The notes below the pieces were generated by a model, which was given only the letters and a program-made list of their open reading frames with translations, did no database searches and had not been told where the DNA came from. Positions 1 to 10,710 of a DNA stretch of 64,000 nucleotides are shown here, piece after piece. A program made the position numbers and the translations under genes. The stretch is from Phymatolithon calcareum (Eukaryota > Rhodophyta > Florideophyceae > Hapalidiales), in NCBI GenBank assembly GCA_977006965.1, contig OZ345354.1:186001-250000 (forward strand), in the 5' to 3' direction. Position 1 is the stretch's first letter. Every line of letters begins with the position of its first letter.

Positions 1-17
1 CGCTCGAGCGTTTTGGT

Positions 18-524
18 TCATCGCAGAATAAGTTCTCTTACTGCCAATGCGATAGTCTTTTGGCATGATTGACCGAAGAGTTTCCGCAGAGTGGTTCGTT
101 TGGAGTGCTCTACCGCATCTCCAAATGGTTCCCTTTTCTCCATCCCAGCGATGTCTTTCCTTGTATAATGCCACTCGCGTATGCTCTTGACTTCAATCGG
201 TTCATTGAGATAGGCTCGTTCTCTCGCCATTGCCCGTTCTAGCATTTTGAAAACTAAGATTTCCCGTCGTATCTGGCTGTTTGAATCCGGCACATGACGC
301 GGAGTCTGCCCGTCCTTGCTCAAGCTACGACTCCCTATATCCTGTACGTTTTGTGTCCAAGGTGTTAAGTGCATTGCGTACTCACAGCGCGGCTGCATTA
401 TTGCCTTGAATATCTTTATGCATTTCTGGACGGTAAATCCTTTCTTGAAACTCCCAGTGTGCGTAACTCGTATACGGTAGTCCTTGCCTTCCTTGGCGTT
501 GTACCATTTGCGTGTCTGAAACAC
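18..524 (-). pseudogene. Degenerate LINE reverse-transcriptase C-terminal fragment (tentative)
   Basis: An open frame of 168 codons whose N-terminal third resembles the post-catalytic (thumb/connection) part of non-LTR retrotransposon reverse transcriptases: a basic stretch, then 'IFKAIMQPRCEYAMHL', matching the usual pattern of hydrophobic-x-Y/F-K-x-x-I-x-P-x-x-E-Y seen just after the RT palm. No YxDD catalytic motif, endonuclease or zinc motif is present, and the window edge cuts the neighbourhood. The C-terminal half is basic and I do not recognise it. It could instead be a chance frame. I infer an old truncated element rather than a working gene. Confidence 0.3.
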
Positions 525-3079
525 ATTCGGGCCCTAAGGATACTCCAAGTTATGACAACTCCATGGCGTGTGCCTAGACTTCTGATTCGAGAATCTCGCT
601 CTTCCCTTGTTTCGCATTCAAATGTCATCCCTCATACCTGGAGAGAAGAAACAATTAAGGTATGGTAAAAGGAAGAAGAAGGCAGATCAATGAAGATTCC
701 TATTGAAGGCAAGCTACCAGGGATCCTTTACATAGGAGAAAGAACAACACGTTTAAGGTGCCTAAGGTTGAAATTCAACCGAGCACCCCTTTGGAGAAAA
801 TCAATATTGGGTGTCTACTGTGGGATTACCGCGGTGATCGAACTAGCCGCCTTACAACATACTCTAGCGTCGTCGAAGATGAGTACAGAAATTGAGTTTG
901 AGTGCAAGAGACTCACAGGAGCTCTTGTTGGGAGAGAATTACGAATCAAGAACGTTTTGAGTAGCCAGAGGACTTTAGCTTAGAGAATATCGCAAGAGCT
1001 GCCCCGTTACTCCAAGGTGAGGCTTTGGGTGCTCTCAAAATAAAATCATCAAATATCCCCTCATACCTGGGCCCAGTCATTTGGAAAGTGTTCAAGTGCA
1101 AGACGAAGTGGTTAGCACTTCAGGCCAATCTGTAAAAGAGATCAAATTTGTCGAAAAATTCAAGCTCTGATCATATTTTCTACTTATTTCAGCCGCTCCT
1201 TAGCTAGTTATCGGCTTCGTTCTTCAATCTCTTGCAAAGAATCATGGCATCGACTTGACGATCAAATGATGTCTTTTCTGTGTTCGCAAGAGTGAGCGAG
1301 GAGGTGTCCTTGTCGAGCATGCTATGCAAGTCGCATGTTTTCCTTGCGCTAGTCATTGTAAATCTAACATCATCAGATTGGCCGTCCGCTTATTGAGTGA
1401 TCACCATTAGTTGAAAGAAATAACTCTGTATTCCGTGGTGCGAAATCCTATGCAACTCCACTGTGTACCATCGACACCAGGAGTCTCCCTCATCGTGCTT
1501 GCAGAGAGTATAAAAGAGTTCTCTATAAAATACGTACACCCACACGTTGAAACCGGAGGGTCTTTGAAAGCACGAACGGAATAAACTCCTTCTCTCGGGA
1601 TCTCGCTGCGCTATTTCCGTTCTCCTGCGGTGCATCTGACTTGTGATCGACTGAGTCGCCGACGTTGGAAGTCGCTCTACGCGGTAATCCAGGGAAGTCA
1701 CATCAGCATGTGTGGCTCTTACGGAGCAGTGGTATTATCAAGTGATGTAGAGCCGGGGTATTCTCGCTGAGCCTCGCGTCACGCCTTGTGATACGAGAGT
1801 GGGTCGAGCTTTGTATTTGCAGATTTTTCTACTCGCGTTAACCATCTTGTTAAGGCGGGTGACGCGAGTAGCGTACATTAAAGTCACCTGTGAAATATGA
1901 TGGAGGTAACGAGTTGAGTGCGATGACCAGTGGTCGATGAAGCAAAGCCCGGGTGTGATGTCAGCTTGGCCACGTGTGGAAACAGTCCTACTTCATTGCC
2001 GGCTGCAATGAAGTCGTCTTTCAATCTTGAAACATCCCTGATCAACTAGATTCCTTTCTGACGTGAATTGCAATTGAGTGCTCCTCTTGACGGTTTTGTA
2101 AATTTTGACCACTTTTTTGTGTTGCTTGGCTTCAACTACCAGTCTATGATCTGGCGTTTAAATTCAAGTCATCGAATTTAGTGTTAGACACCAATACATT
2201 TGCCATGGGGTATTAGGCTCTATCTTCGAGAATCACGGTTGCTAATGACTCCTAATAACCCATCCCCAGCTAGTGCAAGCAATCTAGAATTCTTATCATC
2301 CTGACATCCACAATGACTCAGTTTATGAACAGCAGTGCCGTGCTGCAGTACATCGGAGCTTGCGGGGTCAACATATCTATCGACAATTGGCATGATTGTG
2401 ACACACACTAATAGCTATACAAATTCATGTATATAGTCACCGGAGCAATCACGAGGTATTCCATCGGATGACCAGCTCAGCAGCCAGTCCTCGTCCCAGA
2501 TGGAGTAACACTTCCCGCAATCGATGATATTTTTGGAAAAAATAGTTTAGCCTGCGATCCCGTTTATGCTTTCGTTGACTGCAGTCGTATTTCTCAGAAG
2601 AACAAACTCTGTTAATGGTTTTGATAAAATTTATCCTCGCAGAAAACCCGTTATTTGAATGAACAAATTAGCTGCAAAAGGAGTGTGACGGCAGTGCGAA
2701 ATGGTGGGCAAATACCAATAGGCAATCGACCAACACATGGTATATCGCTCGTCAATGTTTGCCAGGACGCAAGCCTGCGCATCCCGACAGCCAAAATTCA
2801 CACCGCACTGAAGGTGAGGTCTAGAGTCGTTACCGGCACCGACAGCATCGGCATTTATTTGGACAGCATAGGCACGATATTTTATGCAGCCCGATGTTAC
2901 AACAGCCGACATGAATTCTCAGTCAACACCTCCCCATGTTCGATGACTTTTTGATTCCTTGTAGCAATTTTCTGAAAATAAGTAAAAAATAAGTTTTCTC
3001 CGCTTTCTTATCGTGAGCAAGTACGGAAACCAGATCTGACGTGTGCAGGCGGGACAGCGCTGAGCTTCCCGACCCCGCG
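525..3079. other. Intergenic, no recognisable gene
   Basis: About 2.5 kb of AT-richer DNA with only short overlapping frames on both strands, none with a recognisable motif or the GC-rich third positions of the real genes nearby. A short inverted repeat (CTACTCGCGT near 1830 and ACGCGAGTAG near 1862) could form a hairpin. Nothing else is supported. Confidence 0.5.
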
Positions 3080-3652
3080 ATGCCGGTCGCCTTCCTTGCA
3101 ATATCTGCTCTGTCCACACGGCGGAAATCTGTCCCCCGAGCGCGGCAGTGCTCGAGACCAGGCATGAGGCCGTGCATGAGTCTCCATCGGCTGCGCGCTC
3201 GCACGCTGGGTTGGGTGCTGCCAGTTATTCCAAGTCCTCAGCAGGCGAGCCGTGCCGGTCTGCTCGATTGCACATTTTTAGCTCTCGCGCTCTTGGTCGT
3301 CGGGGCGGGGCCTGTGGCAGCGCTATTGGCTGCCGCGATACCGTTCGGACGAGCAGTGGTTAAGAATGGACAGGCGCGGTCATCGCGGCACGCGGCGCTA
3401 ATGTTGGGCAGTATCGAGGGTGGAATGTTTTGCGAGGGCGACCGCTTCATTCCCGTACCGGCGTCGCCAAGACTGCACGGGGCTTCGGCGGCGGCATTGG
3501 TTTTATCGGATGATCCGCATTTTGACGACGGTCAGTGTCGCGTGGAGCAGGTTTATGTGCCGCAGAATGACGAATTTTTGTTGACGGAAGACCGGGTGCG
3601 CAGGGAGCGTCTACTGGAACTCATTCATAATGCATACAATAGTATTGCATAA
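3080..3652 (+). CDS. Hypothetical protein with one hydrophobic segment
   Basis: A 190-residue frame starting at the ATG at 3080; the same frame is open from 3041, so the start is uncertain. The first 60 residues are rich in Arg, Ser, Leu and Pro with almost no acidic residues, which would suit an organelle presequence. One hydrophobic stretch follows at roughly residues 70-100 (Leu/Ala/Val/Gly rich) and may span a membrane. The C-terminal part is hydrophilic and acidic. Base composition rises sharply to that of genuine genes such as CDC45, which is the main reason to call it. I recognise no family. An upstream exon ending near the CAG at 3048 is possible. Confidence 0.4.
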   Translation: MPVAFLAISALSTRRKSVPRARQCSRPGMRPCMSLHRLRARTLGWVLPVIPSPQQASRAGLLDCTFLALALLVVGAGPVAALLAAAIPFGRAVVKNGQARSSRHAALMLGSIEGGMFCEGDRFIPVPASPRLHGASAAALVLSDDPHFDDGQCRVEQVYVPQNDEFLLTEDRVRRERLLELIHNAYNSIA

Positions 3653-5140
3653 CGTGGAGGAAGAATGCGACGGAGAATGCGGCTCGTGCAGTGAACGTTC
3701 AGGTTTCATCTTGCAATGTGTTGCATGAACGCTATTAAGTATGGCAATGAGGCGAGTCTTTTTTCTCGCTCGAATCAGGTTGTTGCGGGAGCGGATGCAA
3801 TATTCTTGTCGCTCTCAGCGCTATGTGTCGCGTTTTTGAGCTGGCTTTGCGAACGGTGTCACCGCCGATCTCATTCTTTCTTTTGTTTGTCCATTATCCT
3901 TGGCAGTTGGAGAGCTATTGGTGCCAACAGTACAGGGAAAACGCAGAAGGCCATGGTCCCCTCTTCTGTGCTAGAAAGTCAACAGATATTGATGAAAGAG
4001 TTGTTCATTTGATTGATGAGCAGCACTCATTTGGAATATTTCACAATTTGAGAGCAAATGCTATCGTCGTACTGTGACGGCGGTGACAGTTGAGCTGGAC
4101 TGAAGTGTGGAGCGGAGCGCAAGAGATGTGCGGCATGGGATAATCGCAAAATGGGTACACAAGCCCGTGCATGTGGGTCTATTTGGTGCGTTGTGGAGAC
4201 AATCTATTGCAGGAGCAGCGATTTGCATGCTCTTCGGTGTGAGGTACGTCAGAAGAAACTGCGTTTCCAAGCTTGCTTGTGCGGGGCTATTGAAATTTAT
4301 ATCAACATGTCCGAACCTTAATGACGCCTGTGCTGTGGATTCTGTGGTATTCCAGATGTAGACGTCGTTTTGAACGGTTGAAATGGTCAATGCTCGTTCA
4401 CGCCAGTTTGTACAGGCGATGGTCATATGCATCGCTCCTTTTATATTTTTTCTTTGGACAGGAATGGTCGATCGGTTCAATTCAGTTTAGTTCAGTTCAG
4501 TTCAGTTCAGTTCAGGAGATGATGCGAGGTAATTGCACGGAGAATTCTTGAGGGCGAGAAGCACCGTCGGATGGCAAAATCTGTCTGTACTGTACGGGGC
4601 TATGCAAAAAGACGTCTTCGGTCAGACTGATTCGTGGCGAAGAGTGGCGAGTCGGAAAGCACAGATTACGATGCACAAAGTGATTGGGCCTTGGGCGGGA
4701 TTTGGCCAAGAAAAGCGAGTCTTTCACAACTCGTAACGTTAATGTGATTCAGATCGTCGTCGCTGTGCCATGCAAGAAATATTTGCATAAATCTTGTTTC
4801 CCGATGATCGCGTCCTGTGACTCGGCCCGACCGACCGACCGACCGCGAGACCGGCTTTGCAACCGCCCTGTACAACACCCTGCTTTCTCGTCCTCTTATG
4901 CTCCCCTAACTCCAATTTCAACCGCTCTGCTGTCGCACTCCCTCGCACCGCGGACTTCCTCCCCCATGCTCATCATTGCCGCTGCCGCAGAGCTTTGACG
5001 TCTTCTGTGTTACCGCACCGCTCTCGAACTCCTTGTCGTCCGCTGCTACACCAAAGCCTTCTTCGCACATGCTCTCATATGCATGCACCGCACCGCAGCC
5101 TCCTTCACGCCACCTCGCTCCCCGGCACGGTTTGATCATC
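3653..5140. other. Intergenic region upstream of the type I membrane protein
   Basis: No convincing gene. It holds a TTCAG pentanucleotide tract near 4483-4515 and a short CCGA tract near 4828-4850. The last 300 bases are C/T-rich, as expected for a promoter or 5' untranslated region of the gene starting at 5141. Confidence 0.45.
4483..4515. repeat. TTCAG pentanucleotide microsatellite
   Basis: About six tandem copies of TTCAG, the second one degenerate (TTTAG), in non-coding DNA. A simple replication-slippage repeat. Confidence 0.85.
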
Positions 5141-6280
5141 ATGCGAAACGCCTTCTTTGCAAGTCTAGTGGTGCTTTTGAGCGCCGGAAACGCTGCAACT
5201 GAACCCGTGGACAGGATTCAAAAGCAAAGGCCTTGTCTCGTCCCTTCAGGTTCAGAAACTTCGTTCATGCCTCCGTTCTGGTGCTCGTTATCAGCAAACG
5301 TCACCGTCACATCCTCATGCACCACGAAAGTAACGGAATACTTCCGCCCACCCTGGACGGTGTCGCAAATGCATCGCGTCCTGATCAAGCAATCGACTCA
5401 AACTATCCGAGACATCTCAATCACACAAGTGCGCAACAACTCCCGATTCAAAATTCCGAGCCTCGACAAGCAATCCAAAGACAAACTCACCGTCGATATC
5501 GAATTCCAGCCCAATATCGCTGCCACGACTTCAACGTTTGTGTTGGAATATGTCGTCGACAGCGGCGTGTTGGGCTGGGTATACTGCTCCACTGACAAAG
5601 TCTTCCAACGCGATCCCGCGTCGTCGCGCAACCGAATCGCCATCTGGCGCCCGGGCGGATTATCCGTCAGTCGAATAGACACAGTCTCTGTCCAATTCTA
5701 CTTCCCGGACGTCCCCACGGCTAATCTCGCCCAGTTTCGCGTTCATAAACCGCCTTCATTTAACGGTACACTCGCCATCCAGAACCGTTCATCCATCTCC
5801 TTCACCCATCATAGCGGCGTCGCAGTGACCCGACCAGAATTGCTTATCTATTACCTCCGCTTCGCGGCTGCGACGGGCCGCTTGGCGTGTGCACAGTACC
5901 GCAACTGCGGCGAGGAGGTGCGTGCCTCCAGCATGGCATTGCAAAAAAAGTCGCGTGCATCGAAGACGGAGCTTGGGCTGGCCATCGGGCTGATCGTATT
6001 TGTGGCGCTGTTCGGTGTCGGAATCATCGCGTTGTGCTTGCGGAAACGGAAGAAGCGAGAAGCGGACGAGGGTACGGAAATTAATCCGGAGCTGCCGAGT
6101 GGGTTGCACCACTTTGCGTACGACACTGGTGATGAAGTTTCGCCAGGGAAGTGGCAGTCTGGTACATTGTCGGAATTGAGACCTGCAGAAGCGCACAATG
6201 CTCTTGCATCGCGAGCTGAGTCTGTGTTTTTGAGAGATATCAGCCCACAAAATCGACCTGATGGCAGAGCGTCTTTGTAA
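5141..6280 (+). CDS. Type I single-pass membrane protein of unknown function
   Basis: A 379-residue protein. I chose the ATG at 5141 because it places a clear signal peptide (MRNAFFASLVVLLSAG, cleavage near residue 20) at the very N-terminus; an in-frame ATG at 4976 would bury it. Residues 20-275 form an extracytoplasmic domain with several cysteines and at least three N-glycosylation sequons (NVT, NGT, NRS). It has beta-rich alternation and ends in CAQYRNC. A hydrophobic helix at about 277-300 is followed by a basic stop-transfer cluster RKRKKR and a roughly 75-residue Ser/Glu-rich cytoplasmic tail. This topology suggests a cell-surface or endomembrane receptor or adhesion protein. I do not recognise the ectodomain family. 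The gene is uninterrupted. Confidence 0.75.
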   Translation: MRNAFFASLVVLLSAGNAATEPVDRIQKQRPCLVPSGSETSFMPPFWCSLSANVTVTSSCTTKVTEYFRPPWTVSQMHRVLIKQSTQTIRDISITQVRNNSRFKIPSLDKQSKDKLTVDIEFQPNIAATTSTFVLEYVVDSGVLGWVYCSTDKVFQRDPASSRNRIAIWRPGGLSVSRIDTVSVQFYFPDVPTANLAQFRVHKPPSFNGTLAIQNRSSISFTHHSGVAVTRPELLIYYLRFAAATGRLACAQYRNCGEEVRASSMALQKKSRASKTELGLAIGLIVFVALFGVGIIALCLRKRKKREADEGTEINPELPSGLHHFAYDTGDEVSPGKWQSGTLSELRPAEAHNALASRAESVFLRDISPQNRPDGRASL

Positions 6281-6798
6281 GCAGTCGTGCCTGGGAGTTA
6301 GGGATTGGTGTGTGGATGTGGAGTTGGAGGTAAACGTCTTACTTCGATGGACACTAAACAAGGGCTTGTAGTCTTGCTTCCTAGGGGTGTTCGCGGCAGA
6401 GTGTGCCTGCGGCAATCTCGAGCAAATCGCATTTGTGGACAGTTGCCTTCCCAGAGCAAATTTATGTTTCTGTCGATGTGACAACAGGTTGACAATCGGG
6501 CAAATACTATGGTACTATGCAAAAAGAACTAAACATGTTGACTAAAGAATGCCGAACAAGTCCAGGCACAAGGACTTGAGCAAAAAGACGTGCAGCAGAG
6601 CTATTGCAAATCAAATTACATCACCCATGGCTAGAGTAGATAAGCGCTTTCCTGTAACACGGAGCACAACCAACACATGCGAGTAGCTTAAAGGGGCCCA
6701 AGCCGCTGAGGCGCGATTGTATCATTTCACGCATAGCGCCAAGTCTGCCGCCGCAACTCGAGAGCCACACAAGAGGCGCATGTGAAGTTGTGCAATAA
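6281..6798. other. Intergenic, 3' ends of two converging genes
   Basis: Lies between the convergent stop codons of the membrane-protein gene and CKS1. Short frames on both strands carry no motif. It presumably holds both 3' untranslated regions. Confidence 0.5.
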
Positions 6799-7126
6799 TC
6801 AGTAGTTGCCGTTCTTCTCGCGCCGGAAAAGGAGGATGTGAGGTTCCGGCCTGTGGATGGCGTAGTGAACCCAACCGCGGCTCTGCTGGACGCCGAGAGA
6901 GCGCCACTCATTTTCGCTAAGGAGCTGACCCTTTGGTACGTGTTTGGCGACGTCCTGGGGAAGAATCACATGACTGCGAGCGCAGAGAAGGCAAAGGAAT
7001 AAAAAAGTCAGGACAAAGAGCACAGGGATGGCCAAGACTGGTTTTCAAGTGGCAGAGTGGTGCTTACCGGTACTCGAAGATTGAGTCGTAGTACTTCTCA
7101 GAGTATTGAATCTGATTTGTCGACAT
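6799..7126 (-). CDS. CKS1: CKS1-type cyclin-dependent kinase regulatory subunit, two exons
   Basis: A small CDK-binding adaptor that helps cyclin-CDK complexes dock on multiply phosphorylated substrates. Exon 1 is 7126-7068 and exon 2 is 6973-6799, separated by a 94-nt intron with GTAAG donor and CAG acceptor. The splice falls inside the Arg codon of FEYR. The product is 77 residues. Exon 1 gives the family start '[16 protein letters not shown]'. Exon 2 gives [14 protein letters not shown], then [15 protein letters not shown] and the diagnostic [12 protein letters not shown], so the phosphate-binding and CDK-binding surfaces and the beta-hinge HxPEPH motif are all present. Length matches the family (about 75-100). 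The two exons join in frame with no missing residues, so the gene looks functional. Confidence 0.95.
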
Positions 7127-8245
7127 TGCTACTGTCCAGAATGACTTCCAGCGCCGAGCGCAAGTTCCTTCCGTGGATGAGAGCGAAAGTAGAGCGGAGA
7201 TGTGGATGTCTGCCTTGGCAGAAAAGTGCAGGCGTTCAGTCAGAGAGGGTGTGGGTTTTTGTGCAGTCTCGGCAGGCAGGTGGTTATGATAAATTGTTAC
7301 GGCAACAAAGCCCAAGATTTGAAAAACGAATCTGATTTTTTCTGAAATTCAAATTTGGAGCATGCGGATAAAATAGTGTTATGTCCCAATCGCAGCTTCG
7401 ACCCGACCTGATGGAGGTATCAAAAGCATGGCAGTTATAGCTTTTCAATATCTAAAGTCAGAAAAAGAGAAACCAAGGCCATACCGTTCTTCCAGCCACA
7501 GGTCCGAGCTCCCGGACCCTCAGAACCACCTATGAGATCGAGCTCACGTCGACCTTTAGAAGAGAGCTGCGTATGCGGCTGCTTTCCCACGTCCAGCAGG
7601 GCTCATGGAGTGAACTTGAAATTTTCTAAAATAAATTTTAAAAAATTTCAGGTTCACTAAAATAAACTCTAAAAATAATCAACATTGCTCCAGAAGTCCC
7701 TGTAGTAGGTTTTAGGGCCAACTGTCTTCGATATCGATGCCGTACAAATCGGATTTGCCCAAAGAGCTGTGCTCCATGCTTGCTCCGCAAGCACAAATTT
7801 AATCTGAAATCTTTAGTTCAATGCATACAGTCGTATTATTGCGATGTTTACTGCCACATCCTGTAGTGCACTTGACAACTTGCACTATTAGCGTGCACGC
7901 TATTAGTGCAAGGCGTACCAATCATACCAACCCAACTATGATCTCATGTATGTGTATCAATGGGATAAGAATTACAGTACATCAAATTGTCATGCATTCG
8001 GGTTTTGAGTGGCATGCTTTTCGGACGCACCTCATACTTATACCAAATTCGAAAATACACCATTTCGCGGGAAAACGAAACACCGATACACATCCCAATG
8101 CATAGGCTATCATTCCACTACTGCTGCCTTTCGCCTCTCCGGGCATCTTGCGCATGCTTTCTTGTCCCGACGCCCGAACTACGCGGAGCCTCCACCCGCT
8201 CTCGGGCACACGTCCATCTCGGCGCCATATTCTCATCTCATCTAC
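7127..8245. other. Intergenic between divergent CKS1 and CDC45
   Basis: A 1.1-kb spacer between two head-to-head cell-cycle genes, so it must hold both promoters. A 16-bp imperfect inverted repeat (about 7611-7626 and 7643-7658, GTGAACTTGAAATTTT with one mismatch) flanks an AT-rich loop. The frame of CDC45 stays open upstream to 8009, but that extension resembles nothing. Confidence 0.5.
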
Positions 8246-10378
8246 ATGCTGCTTTCACTTCCCCAGCTTCCCGATGCCTGGGATGCTCTTCGAGGCGTCG
8301 GCACATTGCCACGCATTCCCACAGGCGCATCAGGTCCGGTCTTAATATTTGTCTCCGCCGACACAGACTCTGCCGCTGCCGTCCGCACCCTCACCGCCCT
8401 CCTTAAAACAGACCTTGTGCGCTATGAGGTCCACCCAGTCTCGGGTTATTCTCATCTTGTCGACGTCTTCGACGTCCTGGCCAAAGGCGACAATGCCGTC
8501 GCCCCACGCGCAGTTCTTTGCATCAATTGTGGTGCGAATGTTAATCTCGAGAAAATACTCGGTCTCGCAGATATGCCTGCCCCGCCGCCGGTTTATGTCA
8601 TGGACAGTCACCGTCCGTTCCATCTGAAGAATATCGCGAGTGATGGCGTCGTCCTCTTTGACGATGATGAAACTTTCGATCATGGCGCACTACCCCTTGA
8701 TATTGGATGGGAGGACGAATGGGGCAATGTCTCAGACCATGATCTTTCTGACGCCAGCGACTCAGGCTCTGATGACGATTCCGAGTCCAGTGATGCCGAT
8801 GACGGCGATCTCAGGGATTCTGACTCCGATGTCTCTTCAGAGGCGAAGTCAGACGAGGACGAACCTGCATCTCCAGGAGCTGAATCAGAGTCTGAGCATC
8901 CGCAAGAGCATCCGGCCAACTCCACCATAAGCAAAGAAAGTGCGGCCGTCTCCGACGACGAAGGCTCGCAATCTGAATCTGCTTCAAAGCGCACAAGGAC
9001 AAAATCGGGAACCACGGAAACTGCCAGCGAGAGCCGCTTATCGCGGCGCCGCTCACATAAGCGTCGTCGTTCAGATGAAAACGGCGAGCACACCAGCACC
9101 GGCCAAAGTGAGGGTAGTAGACGGCGAAGACGGAGAAAGCGCAAGTCTCACCGGAATGACATCGAGAGCGCAGAGAAAGAGGCGCTTCGCGATTACTACG
9201 CCCACACCTCACTCGCAATGAGCTCAGCCTGTCTCAGCCACAACCTTGCGTCAACTCTCCGTCGCTCAAGCATCGACTCTCTCTGGATGGCCATCGTCGG
9301 CGTGACGAGTCAGTATCTCTCGGCTGGTCTTGTCGATGATCTCTATCTCGACACAGTGGAGTACTTCCGCGCACAAATATCCATACTTGCACCCACAGCG
9401 GCATCCGAAGGCAACGGTGACTCGTCGGAAGAAGCTGGCGGTTATTCCGCCGCCGCGTGCCGTGAGCTTGTCGCGCATCGCGTGGCTCCAAGTACAGAGC
9501 TACGTCTAGACCTCGTGCGTCACTGGACACTTTACGACTCCCTGTTATACAGTTCGTACACTGTAACTCGTCTCGCCGCTTGGCGACAAACGGGTCGAAG
9601 GCGATTGTTGGAGTTGCTCGCAACGCTGGGCATTCCGTTGAAGGAGAGTAAGCAGAGATGGTGTTTCATGAAAGCGGAGTGCAAGTCGGCGCTCGATGAC
9701 CGCTTAGCAGCTGTCATCCGCCGCTTCGACCTTGGTCGCAATATTCAATATGAGAGTTTTGTGCGTTCCATGCCAGGACATCGCGGCAGTGTGTCGGCGG
9801 CCGATGTTGTGTTCGCCATTTCCTCATTACTTGAACTGGACGTTGAAGATCGTGCTGACCGCGGCGCTTCTGCCGTCGGGCCTCTGCAGGAAAGGTTCTG
9901 GCGAGCGTACGACGCACTGGACTCGTCCCGTGGAGGCGCATTAGACGCCGGACTGGAGATGGCGATTGTTTCACAAAAATTGTCTGCAGAGATTGGCGGA
10001 GATGTGATTGAACGTCGCAAGTTTGTACCAAGCGGCCCGTTCCGATATTTGTTCTTGCGAGATCAGCAATGTAAGGACTTTCTCGTGCGCCCGCTGCTAC
10101 TAAAGCGTCTGGCATTGTTTCTGATAGACGCATTGACAAGACAAGGGGCAAAGGATAAGCCCTTTGTGGTGCTTGCGCCAGACGTGTCTCGCGGAGTGTG
10201 GCTTGCAGTGGCGGCAACAAGCGTGGGGCGGAAAAACGATTTTGGAGTTCGGTTTCAGAAAGCGGCCGAGAAGAACGGAAGTGAAATTGTGTACAGTGGA
10301 TTTGACTCGGCTGTTTGTGAGATTCAAGATGGGCAGGAGGTGGAGTTTGTTCGGTTTTTGCACGATGTCATGCGATAA
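8246..10378 (+). CDS. CDC45: CDC45 replication initiation factor
   Basis: Core subunit of the CMG (Cdc45-MCM-GINS) helicase that unwinds DNA at nuclear replication forks. The 710-residue intronless protein starts at the ATG at 8246, whose first residues line up with the family. The N-terminal DHH-like fold is recognisable: 'VLIFVSADTDSAAAV', then the 'INCGANVNLE' strand and 'VYVMDSHRPFHLKN'. A long acidic Asp/Ser/Glu region (about 150-230) and a basic cluster RRRRRRKRK (about 290-298) form the usual disordered insertion and probable nuclear signal. After it, DYYAHTSLAMS and LWMAIVGVTSQ mark the conserved middle, and the C-terminus ends in VWLAVAATSVGRKNDFG and FVRFLHDV. No frameshift or stop. 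Decayed copies of its 3' end occur at 15623 and near 54480-54640. Confidence 0.93.
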   Translation: MLLSLPQLPDAWDALRGVGTLPRIPTGASGPVLIFVSADTDSAAAVRTLTALLKTDLVRYEVHPVSGYSHLVDVFDVLAKGDNAVAPRAVLCINCGANVNLEKILGLADMPAPPPVYVMDSHRPFHLKNIASDGVVLFDDDETFDHGALPLDIGWEDEWGNVSDHDLSDASDSGSDDDSESSDADDGDLRDSDSDVSSEAKSDEDEPASPGAESESEHPQEHPANSTISKESAAVSDDEGSQSESASKRTRTKSGTTETASESRLSRRRSHKRRRSDENGEHTSTGQSEGSRRRRRRKRKSHRNDIESAEKEALRDYYAHTSLAMSSACLSHNLASTLRRSSIDSLWMAIVGVTSQYLSAGLVDDLYLDTVEYFRAQISILAPTAASEGNGDSSEEAGGYSAAACRELVAHRVAPSTELRLDLVRHWTLYDSLLYSSYTVTRLAAWRQTGRRRLLELLATLGIPLKESKQRWCFMKAECKSALDDRLAAVIRRFDLGRNIQYESFVRSMPGHRGSVSAADVVFAISSLLELDVEDRADRGASAVGPLQERFWRAYDALDSSRGGALDAGLEMAIVSQKLSAEIGGDVIERRKFVPSGPFRYLFLRDQQCKDFLVRPLLLKRLALFLIDALTRQGAKDKPFVVLAPDVSRGVWLAVAATSVGRKNDFGVRFQKAAEKNGSEIVYSGFDSAVCEIQDGQEVEFVRFLHDVMR

Positions 10379-10539
10379 TATGTTGCTGAGTGGTAGTGCA
10401 TTGTTCGGAAATCAGGCCTCAAGATTATAAAACGGACGTCCAATCCTTTCGAACCCGTCTACAAGAAGCATCAGGAACAAAGCCTTAGTTTGCTCCAAGT
10501 CTCCTGTGTACATGGAATTCTTAATATGCTGAGTGGCTG

Positions 10540-10708
10540 GTATCATCTTCTTCTGTGTCGTCTTGGTGTGCCGGGAATATCAAAAGAGCCATCCGCGTCA
10601 CTGGCATCCTCACTGCCACTATCAGTATCCCCTTCACTCAATTCATCCTCCTCGGAATCTTCCTCAGGACCACCATTTTGATCCGTCGCCCTTTCCCAAT
10701 CATTCACT
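10540..10708 (-). pseudogene. RRP15 3'-end fragment
   Basis: Read on the minus strand this gives 'NDWERATDQNGGPEEDSEEDE' followed by a Ser/Asp/Glu-rich tail and a stop. It aligns with the end of the intact RRP15 at 15844-16626 (LKDWETAKDDGDEGDSEEDD). Nothing of the conserved RRP15 core remains. It sits 160 bp beyond the CDC45 stop in convergent orientation, the same order as the CDC45 fragment and intact RRP15 further right, so it is one half of a duplicated CDC45/RRP15 junction. Confidence 0.75.
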
Positions 10709-10710
10709 TA

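Noticed and set aside
6621-6911. Minus-strand frames overlapping CKS1 exon 2 in other phases
   Set aside because: The CKS1 frame is unambiguous; these are out-of-phase shadows.
8009-8245. 79-codon N-terminal extension of CDC45
   Set aside because: In frame but not similar to the family; the ATG at 8246 begins the conserved protein, so the extension is probably 5' leader.
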